A stretch of 64,000 bases of DNA from Cotesia glomerata. Taxonomy: Eukaryota; Arthropoda; Insecta; Hymenoptera; Braconidae. The stretch is from the NCBI RefSeq assembly GCF_020080835.1, contig NC_058166.1, positions 5,332,001 through 5,396,000 of the forward strand. The letters are read 5' to 3'. Positions 1 through 11,578 of the stretch are shown here, one piece after another (within the stretch, counting starts at the first letter, position 1; each line of letters begins with the position of its first letter). A program made the translations under genes and the position numbers. Under the pieces are notes generated by a model. It was not told where the DNA came from. It saw only the letters and a program-made list of their open reading frames with translations, and made no database searches.

Positions 1-712
1 TTGTTTCTTTTAATTTTTAAATTTACAACAAAATTTTTTTTAATTTCCGAAAATCATATACAACCATATCGGTTACTTGGATTTTTTAATTTTTTATTTT
101 ATATCTTTTTGTAAAGAAATAAAATTTTTTTTTCTTAATAGTCTTGGAATGAACGTGGACTTGGCGTGATTTTTTTACAGTGAAACTGTTTTTGTTCGGA
201 TTTCAGTATTTTTTGTAATTATAATAAAAATTGACAATTTTAATTTAATACATTTCCGGTGGCAAACTATCCCCTTTAAGCTGTAGTTCATGTAAAAGTT
301 ATTCTTGCGCCGCCTGGCGTGTGTAATTGCAAGCTGTCAAATATCTTTTTTTTACTGTAGTTTCCCATCTATTATAAGATTAGCATGCACCCATATATTA
401 TTTAGTCTCTGGCCGTCCGCTTTTTACATAAGAAAAAAATTAAAATCTCAAAATCTGGGTCACTATAGTTTGTGCTGATTATTTTTAATAATTTTAAATA
501 GAAATTATAAAGATAATTGATAATAATCAAATAATACGCGTAATAAAAAGCATGAACTACTATTATAAAATATCATATAAAAAAAAAAATCAAAGTAAAT
601 TTGAAAAAAAATTTGTAACCTCAAAAAACCGTTCTGCTTACGGTTTATACACACTCGGTAGTCTAGCTTGAGAACGGAACTATTGATTACCTTCACTGTA
701 GTTGTGGAATTT
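1..712 (+). repeat. Family A inverted-repeat element, partial copy at window edge
   Basis: This stretch matches the long unit of the elements at 4548-5619 and 48175-49235, in the orientation of the second. Shared landmarks, in order, are the TCGGTTACTTGG motif, AACGTGGACTTGGCG, a stretch ending in TGTTTTTGTTCGGAT, AACTATCCCC, TATAGTTTGTGCTGATTA and CCGTTCTGCTTAC. The loop and short arm would lie before base 1, outside the window. No reading frame of note is present. It has diverged more than the other two copies. Found by eye; family identity is strong, the right end is approximate. Confidence 0.75.
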
Positions 713-758
713 TGAAGCATGGGTAAATTTTAAAAATAGAATTGTCATTTCACAAACT

Positions 759-1604
759 AAAAAAATTAGGACGACGGTTGACCCTAAAGGCCATCCGTGC
801 AACTTCCCGCTCATTTTGTACTTAAGCGCTTAAAATTACACATTACGTTTTTGAGCTCTTCAAGCTCAAAATATGATTTTTGTGTCATTTTGAGCTCTTC
901 GAGATCAAAACTCTAATGGCAGTTTAATAAAACACAACTTTTTGAATTTTCAAACCGCAATAACTTTTGAATGAATGAACCGATTTTCACGCGGTTGACG
1001 GCATTCAACGCAGTTTTTGAAGCCTCGTTACGAACTTCTAAGTTTTTATCGATCGAATCAAAAATTTTGAAGTAATTTCGAAAAAACACTTTTTTCGGTT
1101 TTCTTTCGACAACGATAACACACGAACGAATCAACCGATTTTGACCAGGCTGGCGGCGATCGATGTGGTTTTCTGATGTTAAGAGCTGATTAATTTTTGG
1201 AATCGATCGGTGGAGCCGTTTAAAAGTTATTGAAAAAAAACCACATTTCAAAAAAATTTTTTTTGTAGTTTTTTTGAGATTTCTTAAAATCTACCGGTCC
1301 GAATCGGTCCAAAATAGGTTCAAAATCTAAGTTTGGTTAAGCCCTTTTGAATGGCGCCAACCACGAAGAAATCGGTCAAGCCGTTCAAAAGTTTTAAAAG
1401 GGTCACATACATACACACATACACACATACACACACACACACATACAGACATACGGACATCATCGCGGAAACATTCGGGGAAGCTTCTTGGGACCTCAAA
1501 ATGTCGAGATATAATGAGAACTCGATTTTCGAAAAACGGGGTAAAACCAATAACTTCCCGATTTTTGAAAATTTTCAATTTTCTTAGCGGGAAGTTAAAA
1601 ATTT
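759..1604 (-). repeat. Family B dispersed repeat, complete copy with internal CA tract
   Basis: Read on the minus strand, it starts with AACTTCCCGCTAAGAAAATT at 1604 and ends with the conserved GGGAAGTT, GGATGGCC and GGTCAACCGT blocks near 760-810. Between them are an imperfect (CA)n tract at 1407-1455, several related modules built on phrases such as AATAACTTTTAAACGGCT and CCACGTCGAT, and palindromic GAGCTC...GAGCTC motifs. It has no coding frame of its own. At least ten other copies or fragments occur in this window. Confidence 0.85.
1407..1455. repeat. Imperfect (CA)n microsatellite inside family B
   Basis: Alternating CA/TA runs. The tract sits at the same internal position as in the other family B copies, so it belongs to the repeat rather than being a chance expansion. 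Confidence 0.9.
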
Positions 1605-2329
1605 AAGTTATCGATCCATACTAAAAATATTCGTTCACTGTATGATACAATATAATATTTTACTTACCCATGTTATCTGTTAGATTTATACAACATTGTT
1701 GTATATAGAAAAAATCAATTATTGGATAGTTAATAAAATTTTCGAAACTGAAAAACATATTTATGAAAACAATAATTATTATTATTTGGACGAAATAAAA
1801 TTTTCTTGAGTGAAGAAAATTTTCTTCCTTAAAAAAAAAATTTTTTTTATGCTAATACGACTTTGATCTTCTTTGTTAATTATTTTGGTTCAAGCAAAAC
1901 ATTTTTGTGTAATACATTTGAAAAATTACGAAATTGTAATCAAAAATATACAATTGTGATCCACGAATTTTTCAAAAAAATTGTAGTAAATTGCAGTCTC
2001 CATTATCACAGAAACATTCCTAGCGAATAAAAACCGCAATAAAGTTAGTCTTGTGAAAGTTGATATCAAATTTAGTTTGATTTAAATTCATTTTGTCATA
2101 TTTCAATTCGTAGAAATAAAATATACTGCACAATAGTACGCAGAATAAGTAAAACAAGACACGCAAGTCTATAGTACAAACGGTCTTTAAAGATTGTATT
2201 CAGAAGTAGATGCTTTTTGATGTAGCCATTAAGTACTACAAATAGAATTTTAAATTATTTGAAACTAAGGGTCTGCGCAACTTAGTAAAAGTTTCAATAT
2301 TCAGTCTACGGAGTGAACTTGGAACAAGT
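1605..2329. other. AT-rich intergenic stretch
   Basis: Nothing recognisable: no open frame of note and no match to the repeat families seen elsewhere in the window. Its last part presumably holds the promoter and 5' untranslated region of the receptor exon that follows, but no element can be pointed to. Confidence 0.5.
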
Positions 2330-2473
2330 ATGACTTTCTTCGATAACTCGAATTGGAAACTAACTAAATTTTTATTGTCATGTTTTGGTGCATGGCCTTC
2401 GCAATCACCTAAAATTCGAAAAATAATTAGGATTGCGGTATTTCTTTTAATTACAAGTATTTTTATACCCGAG
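2330..2473 (+). CDS. Odorant receptor (7tm_6) gene, first exon
   Basis: ATG at 2330 opens 48 codons beginning MTFFDNSNWKLTKF and ending in the hydrophobic FLLITSIFIPE, followed by a strong donor (GAG|GTAAGC, phase 0). The pattern is that of insect odorant receptor N-termini: a short hydrophilic start, the Gly-x-Trp-Pro motif (GAWP) and the start of the first membrane helix. No matching second exon lies nearby. The best partner is the exon at 27760-27879, whose phase-0 start reads IIRLITSWGDI and continues the helix naturally, which implies a 25.3-kb intron. Alternatively this is an orphan exon of a decayed receptor. The exon call is firm; its link to 27.8 kb is inference. Confidence 0.7.
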
Positions 2474-3480
2474 GTAAGCTTAATTTCCTGAAATATTTGC
2501 TAATAACATATATTATTTTATTCTTGAATTTTCAATTTCTTAACAATAATTCCTGTTTCTTTTTTTTCTTGTAAATTACATGGACGATGGGCCGAGTTTT
2601 GCGAACCATTTTATTGATTTGTTTCAGTTTATTTTTTCTTTTTCTCCGTATTGATCTGTTTTTGTTATATTTTGCATAAGCGTTCATCTTTACGCTTTTT
2701 AATATAGAAAAAAAATTTTATTTTTAGTTAAAATAAATGAAATTTCATTGTTTATGCTTTTCTTCTTTTAACAGTATAATTTCTGGAAAAAATTTACAAA
2801 TACTGAGATTTCCAATTACGTACCATCCCGAGTGGAAAAAAATCTTAATTTTGACTTGGTTTGATTCAATTTCCTTTGAAATTGTCAATTTGCGGACGAT
2901 TTTATTTAAGATCTTGACTCTTATTGATTTTTTTTCTTATTTATTATTATTTAGAGTCGGTTTTAACTACTGTGGTCATATCGCCGACTTTTAACTGTTG
3001 TGAGTGGTACGTTGGGTCTTTTTGGGTTTATTGATTTTTCTTTTATTAAATTTAACGGAAGACTAATAACGAAGAAATGTTTATACGATATAATAAATTC
3101 AGATCTTTTAATCTCTTCAATAGTAGAGCTAATGCGTTTAATGCTGACATTCAAAAGGTCCAGTGTTCGAGTCCCATGGAAATCACAAATTTCATATTAA
3201 TAAATTGTGATTCTTTCAGTTATCTAGGGGTCGTGTGTCTCTTCTTTTCATCTTAACATCTAATGATATCAATTACTACTATGATTAAAATAATAATATC
3301 TAAATATTATGAAGTAGATGACCGCTGAAATGCCTGTGTATGAAAATCGCCAATTATTTAGTTATTTATTTATTATTTTTTTTAATATTCATGGACATAT
3401 CATTAATGATTCTATACAGTATTTCAATGTCACTTTACATTTTTATCACTTGATAAATCACAATTATTACTTTTTTTAAT
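2474..3480. other. AT-rich intron or intergenic sequence
   Basis: No further receptor exon was found here. Short open frames exist around 2737-2994 and 3000-3200 but lack family resemblance and are AT-driven. The only feature inside is the tRNA-like block near 3105-3176. Confidence 0.4.
3105..3176 (+). other. tRNA-like relic or SINE head
   Basis: The block contains AGTAGAGC followed about 35 bases later by GTTCGAGTCC, close to the internal promoter A and B boxes of tRNA genes at tRNA-like spacing. No convincing acceptor or anticodon stem can be drawn, so a working tRNA is unlikely. It may be a decayed tRNA or the head of a tRNA-derived SINE. Confidence 0.3.
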
Positions 3481-4176
3481 TTCCCCCTAAGAAAATCGAA
3501 GATTTAAAAAAATCGGGAAGTTATTGCTTTTAAACCACTAAACTGATCGGAATCTACCAAACGGCATTCCACAGAGTTCCCTCAAACTTAGATTTCCTGT
3601 GAATTTGAACTGATTTAGACCGATAGATTTTGAGAAATCTAAAAAAAACTGAGAAAAATTTTTTTTTTTTAAATGTGGTTTTTTTGGAATAACTTTTAAA
3701 TGGCTCTATCGATCAACTCGAAAAACTAATCAGTTTTTAACTCTGAAAAACCACGTCGATCACCGCTAATCCGGTCAAAATCGGTTGATTCTTTCGAGAG
3801 ATATCGTGAACGAAAGAAAACCGAAAAAAGTGTTTTTTCGGAATTACTCTGAAATTCCTAGTTCGATCAGTTGAAACTTAAAGATTATTTATGAGGCTTA
3901 AAAATATGTGTCAAATGCCGCCAACCACGTGAAAATTAGTTGATTCATTCAAAAGTTGTTGCAGTTTGAAAATTTTAAGAATAGTGTTTTATTCAACTTC
4001 TATTAGGCTTTTGAGCTCGAAGAGCTGTCTCTTCGAGTTCAGAGAGCTCAAAATAACACATAAACTGTATTTTTGAGCTCGAAGAGCTCAAAAACATCAT
4101 AAGTGGAATTTTAAGCGTCTAGGTATGGAATTAACGGGAAGTTGCAGGGATGGCCTTCAGGGTCAACCGTTTTCCT
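3481..4176 (+). repeat. Family B dispersed repeat, copy without microsatellite
   Basis: It begins CCCCTAAGAAAATCGAAGAT and ends AACGGGAAGTTGCAGGGA, then GGTCAACCGTTTTCC, as the other copies do. The internal modules and the GAGCTCGAAGAGCTC palindromes are present, but the (AC)n block and its neighbours are missing, so this is an internal-deletion copy. Confidence 0.85.
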
Positions 4177-4189
4177 AATTTTTATTTTT

Positions 4190-4320
4190 CAACTAAACTA
4201 TTGGGCCATTGATGGCAACCAGCAATGGGCCAGACATCATTTGAACTATCGGCCCATTAACGGCAAACAGTAATGCGCCAAATATTTTTTCTACTATCGG
4301 TCTACTAATTTCAAGCTGTT
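4190..4320. repeat. Short degenerate tandem repeat rich in GGCC
   Basis: Three units of roughly 48 bases each start with CTATTGGGCC, CTATCGGCCC or CTATCGGTCT and continue with a variant of ATGGCAACCAGCAATGGGCC. Similar phrases occur at 12350-12530, where they run into the last exon of the EB-module gene. Confidence 0.5.
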
Positions 4321-4547
4321 TTATTTTTTAACTAACATCTTTGTTTTCGACCCTGTTCTCGATCTCCTTGCCCTGACAACCACCGGCCAACTTTTTCGGC
4401 AAAATTTTTGCAATCTTCACAGTCACCAAGTTTCTCTTTTACTACATCTGCAATAAAAAAATATATAAATAATTCGATACATTAAAAAACACAATTATAT
4501 AAAAATCATTTTCATACCTTCCATACACTTAAATGTTTCTGTTGCGC

Positions 4548-5619
4548 TAAAATCCACAGATTCGGTAGAATCTGGCGCCAAGTTCCATTCAAATCCGTTG
4601 TAAACGGAGCGCCAGACTACCGAGTGTGTTTACTGTAAGCAGAACGGTATTTCGAGGTTGCAAAATTTTATTTAATTCTACGGTACTTCTTGTTCCTAAA
4701 TTTTATATTATATCAGTAATTCATACTTTATTTTACTGATATCAATTAATTATATTCAATTATAACAATTAATCTACTTGAAATTATTAAATTTTATCAG
4801 CACAAACTATAGCAAGCTCAAAAATTTCGATCCTGACTTTTCTTCGATGTAAAAAGTGACATGCCACAGACTAAGTAATTTGAGAATGCATGGTAATAGT
4901 CCAATAGATGAGAAACTACAGTTAAAAAAATAAATTTCACAGCTTGCATCTACACCCGCCAGGGTGCGCTGCAATTATTTTTACATAAACTATAGCTTCA
5001 AGGGGATAGTTTGCTATAAAAAATGCAGCCAACTTGAGATTTAAGTTGGTACCAATTGCAAATTTTTATCATAATTACAAAAAATACTGAAATCCGAACA
5101 AAAATAGTTTCACTGTAAAAAAAATCGCGCCAAGTCCACGTTCATAAGACTATTAAGAAAAAAAAATTTTATTTCTTTACAAAAAGATATAAAATAAAAA
5201 ATTAAAAAGTCCAAGTAACCGATATGATTGTATATGATTTTCGGAAATTAAAAAAAATTTTGTTGTAAATTTAAAAATTAAGAAAAAAAATTTTGGAACG
5301 TACTTGGTGTGCGTCATTGTGTATTTCAATTTTTTTAAAGTCCTTGTAAATAGATTTTACGAATTTCATTAAAAGTAAAATATTTTGCAACCACGCACAC
5401 TAAATACGTTCCAAAATTTTTTTCTTAATTTTTAAATTTACAACAAAATTTTTTTTAATTTCCGAAAATCATATACAATCATATCGGTTACTTGGATTTT
5501 TTAATTTTTCTATTTTATATCTTTTTGTAAAGAAAAAAAAAATTTTTTTTTTTCTTAATAGTCTTATGAACGTGGACTTGGCGCGATTTTTTTACAGTGA
5601 AACTGTTTTTGTTCGGATT
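4548..5619 (-). repeat. Family A inverted-repeat (foldback-like) element, full copy
   Basis: A unit of about 740 bp on the minus strand is followed by a loop of about 118 bp (5295-5412) and a short arm of about 207 bp on the plus strand that repeats part of the long unit in reverse. Both arm-loop junctions carry GGAACGTA or its complement. The copy at 48175-49235 has the same structure, turned round, and both stop at the same bases (AAAATCCACAGATTCGG at one end, GTTCGGATTA at the other). These shared ends mark a real element about 1.06-1.07 kb long. There is no coding capacity, so it must be non-autonomous if mobile. Its class is unknown. Confidence 0.75.
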
Positions 5620-6417
5620 AAGTTTTCCCACGCCTTTTATTCTTTTCCCAGTACCAGAGTAATTTTTTTCAACATTTTTGGTCATCAGTGCAGATGCCAT
5701 TTTACAAATGCATCCTTTCGCTGTTTTTTCGCCAAAAATTTTGATCCGAAAAAATGCAAGCTGGAAATAATTATAATAGTTTATAATAATTTTCTCCCAA
5801 TATTTAAATCATTTTCACTAAAACAAAAGCTTGAATCAATTTTATAAACCTTTTGTCTTTGTACATTTTTTAAATGATTGTATGTTTTATTTTGTAAAAT
5901 ATTTGCAATTGTTAGGTACCTGTTATTTTTAATATAACTATCAGTATTAAAATTATTTTTTTTTTAATTTATTTACTTTTTTTACTTTATTAGTTCATTT
6001 AATAAACCAAGTATTACTTTCACACTTAAGAGCGGTTTATAGTTGATTTTCAAACGTGTTTTTCTCATGTATGTGATAAAATTTCGAAAAAAAACGCTTC
6101 GCTCTTCGAGAGATAATTAAATTATCTATCGAAGAGCGAAGCGCTTTTTTGGAAAATTTCCATTTATTTATGCATAAAATGCGTTTTAAGATTCCATTTG
6201 TTGTACAAGTATGACAGAGATACTTTCGTTTGTCCAATAGAGGGCGAGAGAGAGAAAAAATGTAAACCCTTCTTAATAATAATGGATATAATAAAGATAA
6301 TAATTATAATAATAAAAATTATTTATTACATTTATTATAATAGTCAATATTTAAACAAACGAATTTAAATACGTACGAACCGGTCAGTCATGATGTCACA
6401 AATAAACTGAAATAAGA
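5620..6417. other. AT-rich stretch with one hairpin
   Basis: No gene recognised. A hairpin lies at 6085-6155. The rest is AT-rich sequence leading into the (AC)n tract that hosts retrotransposon copy 1. Confidence 0.5.
6085..6155. repeat. Hairpin with CGCTTCGCTCTTCGA arms
   Basis: The left arm CGCTTCGCTCTTCGA (about 6096-6110) is mirrored by TCGAAGAGCGAAGCG about 25 bases later; the arms extend through AT-rich sequence on both sides. This looks like a small inverted-repeat element, or a remnant of one. Confidence 0.65.
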
Positions 6418-6418
6418 A

Positions 6419-6480
<62 letters not shown>
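6418..6480. repeat. (AC)n microsatellite, 5' flank of retrotransposon copy 1
   Basis: A perfect AC run ends directly at the first base of the retrotransposon. The matching AC run at 11620-11684 lies directly after its poly(A). Together they are the interrupted target tract. Confidence 0.95.
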
Positions 6481-6482
<2 letters not shown>

Positions 6483-6981
6483 GGGGCAGAAGAGATACTG
6501 CTACCGGGCGCGTCTCCCCGAGCGGATGGGAGAACGCTCGCTGTCCTTGGATGACACTTAATCTCTTAGTTGATGAGGTACAGCGGGTAGGAGCCAAGCA
6601 AAATAACCAAACAAAATACGCTCCCGTGGACAAAACTACCCTTTAATGGGTTGGTCGCACTAACTGACCTAACAAGACGATCGTTCTCTGCTGTGACCCA
6701 CTGGGAGTGACCGGAACCTGTATCGTAGTTTCCGACGATGCAGGCCACGGCTGATGTGAGCTTGCTCTACCGAGGTGTAAGTTGCAGCAGTGGATCAGGA
6801 GCCAGCCACTTCGGGCCTTGATCAGGAAGTACGCAGTGAGTGTTAGAGATCAGAATCTTCACCGCTCCGAGCGAGTCTAGTCCGTCCGTGTATTCCGGGA
6901 CTGGCTAAGTGTCGGCTAGGCCTCAGGGAACTGGGGTAGGAGTACTATCTCCGAGGGTACACCAGTTCCTAGTTATGGCAA

Positions 6982-7016
6982 CCCGCTCCACTCCGTACGA
7001 TGCGCTGGTAAATTAA
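6982..7016 (+). other. Short upstream ORF in the retrotransposon 5' untranslated region
   Basis: An ATG near 6975 opens MATRSTPYDALVN and stops just five bases before the ORF1 start at 7022. The same peptide is present in the other two copies, with a different junction each time: in copy 2 its TGA overlaps the ORF1 ATG, and in copy 3 it runs in frame into ORF1. Coordinates cover the end of the small frame approximately. Confidence 0.5.
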
Positions 7017-7021
7017 AAAGT

Positions 7022-8393
7022 ATGAGTAATGCACAGGAAACAAACAAGAGTGAAAACGGGCCTCATGCCCAGCAAGACGCACTGCTACTTAGTGCAAAGA
7101 TGAAGAGGACAGATGCGCTGGCACATCTGGAGAAGCTAGTCTGTGGACTGCAGGACTTTCTCCAAACCAAGCAAAATGTCCACAAGGAGATCAAGTCGAA
7201 GTCGACGAACATCTGCAGTGCCCTGAGAAGGTTCAAAAAACTGGACCAAGAATGGCAGGAAATCCAACAACAACACGGTAATATCGTGATGAAGACGAGT
7301 GTGACAGCGGTTCCACCAGCAAAAGCCGACACGTTTGTCGAGGAGATGGACACAGGTGGCGAGGGTGACGTCGAGTCAGTTGTCGGAGACGGAGAGGAAA
7401 CTGGAACTGAAATCAGGCCTGGGAAAAGGAAAGAACGAAATTCCCCAGACTCAATGACCAGCCGTACTAAGAAGAAGAAGGACCTTAAACCAAGTCCCCC
7501 GAAAAACGCGGTAACACAGAACGGCGGAAAAAAGGAGGTGAATGAATGGCAAAAAGTCCAGTCAAGGAAGTCCAAGAGAGCAAGCAGTAGAAAAGCTCCA
7601 GAAGCAACCGCCGGAAGAGTCCAGGCCAGAGCCTAATCGGAAAGAACCGCGCAAACGGATTAGGCCGGACGCACTGATCATCCGCCCCGCAGAGACGGCA
7701 AAGTATGCTGAAATTCTGAAGCGAATAAAGCAGGACGTCCCTGACGAACAGGTCCGTACTACAGTGGATAAGATCCAAAGAACTAGGACCGGGAGCTTGC
7801 TGATTACGCTTTCGAGGAAGAGCGCTGACCGAGGCCAAGCCTTACAGAAGACCATCGCGGACATCCTCCAAGAAGACGCGAAGGTAATCTGCAAAGGGCC
7901 ACAGGAAGACGTCGAAATCCGAGATCTTGACGGTACCACAACCAAGGAGGATATTCAGGCTGCATTGCAAACGGAAATCGGAGAAACCTGCGAGATACCA
8001 CTAGGGACAATTAAGATTCATAAGGCCTACAGAGGTACTCAGACAGCTGTTGTGACACTACCAGCAGCTGCAGCGCGCAAGATATTGGCAGGAAGCGGTA
8101 AAGTCCGGATCGGCTGGACCAACTGCCGAATCAGAGCTACGAGGAGACCAATCCAATGTTTCAAGTGCTGGCACTTTGGACATCTTGGATCCCAGTGCAA
8201 GAGCAATGTGGATCGGTCTAAGCTATGTATTAGGTGCGGACAAGAGGGACACAAGATTGCTGAATGCAAAAACCCAGCGAAATGTGTATTATGCGCGGAT
8301 CAAAGTGCGGAGAACTCGGCTCATCATGCCGGCGCATCCAGGTGCCCAGTATTTAAAGAGGCACTCCAGAAGATAACAAACAAACAGACATGA
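7022..8393 (+). pseudogene. Retrotransposon copy 1 ORF1 (gag-like, CCHC), frameshifted
   Basis: An RNA-binding structural protein of the R1-clade element. The N-terminal half (start MSNAQETNKSENG, helical and acidic, with a basic DLKPSPPKN tract) runs in one frame to 7636. The C-terminal half is in another frame (open from 7542 to 8393) and carries a region homologous to copy 3 and three zinc knuckles (CFKCWHFGHLGSQC, CIRCGQEGHKIAEC and a third CALC-like one). The shift lies near 7570-7620, judging by alignment with copy 3. ORF1 normally coats element RNA and guides it to target DNA. The stop overlaps the ORF2 start (ATGA, 8390-8393). Confidence 0.85.
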
Positions 8394-11366
8394 AGATATT
8401 GCAGCTAAACCTAAACCATTGCGAAGCTGCACATGATCTGCTTATGCAAACAGCAAGAGAACTAGAGTTAGACTTAGTAATGATAGCAGAGCCATATAGA
8501 TACCTGAATACCCAGCCTTGGGAATCTGACAGCACCACCAAGGCTGTCATCTGGTCTTGTGGTAAGCATCCCTTCCAGAGTGTAGTTAACAATGATAATG
8601 CCGGCTTTGTAGCAGCAACAGTTAACGGCATCCGTTTCTACAGCTGTTATGCACCACCTAGCCTATCCATTGTTGAATTCACTGAATTCTTGGACAAACT
8701 GACCGAGGACGCCAAGCAGCATTATCCGGTCGCGATTGCCGGTGACTTCAACTCCTGGGCAGTAGACTGGGGCAGCAAGCAGACAAATGCGCGAGGAAAA
8801 GCACTCCTCGAAGCTTTCTCTACACTAGATGTAGTCCAGCTCAACAGTGGTGATACGCCAACCTATACTAAAGGGGAAGCAAGCTCTATTGTAGATCTCA
8901 CTTTCGTCAGCAGCAGCCTCATCAGTGGGAAATACGACTGGAAGGTGATGGATATCTACACAGCCAGCGACCACAAGGCAATTCTCTGGGAAATATTACA
9001 TGACCGGAATACAAGAAGACCAATCAAGTCACTCAATACCATTGGATGGAAAGTGAAGTCTTTTGACACAAGCACATTGATAATAGCCCTGAATAGTGAA
9101 CCGATTACTACTGGACCCGCAGAAGAAATGACCAAGGACTTGATGAAAAGAGTTGTCCAGGCCTGTGACGCAAGTATGGTCCGGAAATGCAGCATAAGCC
9201 AACGCCCGGCAGTACACTGGTGGAACGACCACATCAGCGTTCTTCGGAAAGAGTGTCTAAAGAAAAGGAGAATATCCCAGCGTGGCTATCGACGACCTAA
9301 CTCTGCGGAGCTGGTCGCAGAGTACAAAAAAGCCCGTCGATTACTGAACAAAGCCATCAAGGATAGTAAGAGGCAATGCTGGAAAGAGCTCATCAACGAG
9401 GTGGACAAAGACCTGTGGGGTAGGCCGTACAAGGTGGTCATGAATCACCTAAAAGTCAAACAAATGCCGGCACCCACATGCCCACAACTTCTGCAGAGAA
9501 TCGTTACCGCGCTGTTTCCGCAGCAACGCGAGCTTCACTACCAGCTAGCTAAAGGAGAACTGGAGGACATTCCAACTGTCACGGAAGAAGAACTGACGGA
9601 GGCTTGCAACCGCGTAGGGAATAATAAAGCACCGGGATTAGACGGAATCCCTAACATTGGCTTAAAACAGCTATAAAGGCAGCACCGGCATTATTCCTGG
9701 ATGTTTACAACACCTGCCTCAAAGAAGGGATTTTTCCTCGAAAGTGGAAACAGCAACGGTTAGTGCTGCTTCCTAAAGGGAAAAAGCCACCGGATGAACC
9801 GTCATCTTACCGCCCACTTTGCATGCTAGATACAGCGGGTAAGATATTCGAACGCATAATTCACCAGAGAATTGAAGCAGTAGTCGACCCACTCCTGGCA
9901 GACAATCAGTATGGATTCCGGAAAGGACGATCAACCCTGGACGCAATCAAACTGGTTGTTGATACGGCCAAGGAAGCAATCGCAGGAACCAGATGGAAGG
10001 GTGGAACGAAGAAGTATTGCCTGGTGGCGACCCTAGACATCAGAAATGCCTTCAACTCCGCCAATTGGGAATGCATCATGCAGGCCCTCCAAGAGAAGAA
10101 TGTACCAGAATACCTTCTTAAGATCGTAGCAAGCTACTTTGAAAACAGGGTCCTGAAGTATGACACGAAGAACGGTCCAAGGGAGTATGCTATTTCTGGA
10201 GGTGTACCACAAGGTTCAGTTCTAGGCCCGCTCCTGTGGAATATTATGTATGACGGCCTATTAAGACTAACTCTGCCAAGAAACGTCAAACTCGTAGCAT
10301 ATGCAGACGACGTAGCCGTAGTGATCGTTGCCAAACATCTTGACGAGATAAACCATGTGTTCGATCTCACTTTCGAGCGCGTTAACCGGTGGATGGACGC
10401 AGTGAACCTGCAACTGGCGCAACACAAAACTGAGGCAGTGCTTATTACCAGCAGGAAAGTGGTAGAGACAATTAAGCTGAAAGTCGCCGAACAAGAAATC
10501 ACATCACAACCTTATATTCGATATTTAGGAGTGATGCTTGATGCCCGACTCAACTTTAAGCAGCAGGTAGAACACGTCAGTGCCAAGGCGTCAGCAGTGG
10601 GAACAAGTCTAGCACGACTGATGCCGAACATCGGAGGGCCAAAGCAGAGCAGAAGGGTACTGTTATCATCTGTAGTCACATCGGTGCTTACATATGGTAT
10701 ATCTATTCGGACCAACGCTCTCGAGATGCAAGAATCATGGAGGAAGGCTGGACCAGTATACCGACGGTGTGCCTTAAGAGTCGCCAGCGCCTTCCGCACA
10801 ATATCCGAGGAAGCAGTGTGCGTTATTTCCGGAACTCTGCCTCTCAGAGTCCTCGCTGAGGAAAGACGGAACCTTTATCATCGTAAAAGGTCAACTACAC
10901 TAAGCGCTGAAGAGCTCAGAACTGAAGAACGGCAAAACAGCTTCGACCGATGGCAGCTCCAGTGGGACGCTGCAGAAAAAGGAAGATGGACGTATCGTCT
11001 TATACCGAGGATCGACGACTGGCTGAACCGGAGTCATGGAGAGGTTAACTACTACCTTACGCAGATGTTGTCAGGACACGGCTGCTTCCGAGCCTATCTT
11101 CACCGCTTTAAGCACGACGATTCTCCGGAGTGCCCATCCTGCCCAGGTGTCGCTGAAGACGTGGAGCACGTGATCTTTGCATGTCCTCGTTTTAACCAAC
11201 AGCGCGATGAATTAGAGAAGATTCTAAAAAGAGAATTCAACCGGAGACAATAGTAGAAGAAATGCTGTCATCAGAAGCTGTCTGGAACGCCACGAGCACC
11301 TTTGCCACTGAAGTGCTTACAGAGTTGCGGTCCATCGAGAGAAAAAGAGCAGAAAACAGAAACTAG
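8390..11366 (+). pseudogene. Retrotransposon copy 1 ORF2 (endonuclease-reverse transcriptase), frameshifted
   Basis: It starts MKILQLNLNH at 8390. The APE-type endonuclease is visible (SEPY equivalent AEPY, GDFNSWAVDWGS, TASDHKAILWE), then the reverse transcriptase with YADD at 10300-10311 and a C-terminal zinc finger CPSCPGVAEDVEHVIFAC. Two frameshifts break it: a lost A in an A-run near 9670 and another shift near 11235, after which the last 43 or so codons continue in a new frame to TAG at 11366. The enzyme would nick AC-repeat DNA and copy element RNA onto the nick; this copy cannot make it whole. Confidence 0.88.
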
Positions 11367-11578
11367 AAGGGAGATAGAAATAAAAAACATCTTAGCCACC
11401 AGAAGGAAGAGCGGCAGCTAATTCCTCCCCCCGCGAAGAAATGCCTTACGGCGGTACCATGGGGGATCAGAGGATAGAAGAGAAAGGGGTTTAGGGTTTA
11501 GTGGGTAGGGGCGTTAGTGTCGAGTTAGTATGACGCTGCGTCGAGTCGCCACATATCCAGGCCAAACAGCTATGCCTA

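Noticed and set aside
2737..3200. Two short plus-strand frames after the receptor first exon
   Set aside because: They lack the receptor motifs and good splice sites, and have AT-driven composition.
6566..6748. Frame starting MACIVGNYDTGSGHSQ in the retrotransposon 5' region, also at 33496
   Set aside because: Present in two near-identical untranslated regions only because the DNA is conserved; in copy 2 it is frameshifted.
7063..8376. Several open frames antisense or shifted within retrotransposon ORF1
   Set aside because: Shadows of the gag-like gene; the same shadows occur in the other copies.
11480..11512. Telomere-like GGGTTTAGGGTTTAG
   Set aside because: It is part of the retrotransposon 3' untranslated region and recurs in copies 2 and 3; only two units, no telomere array.
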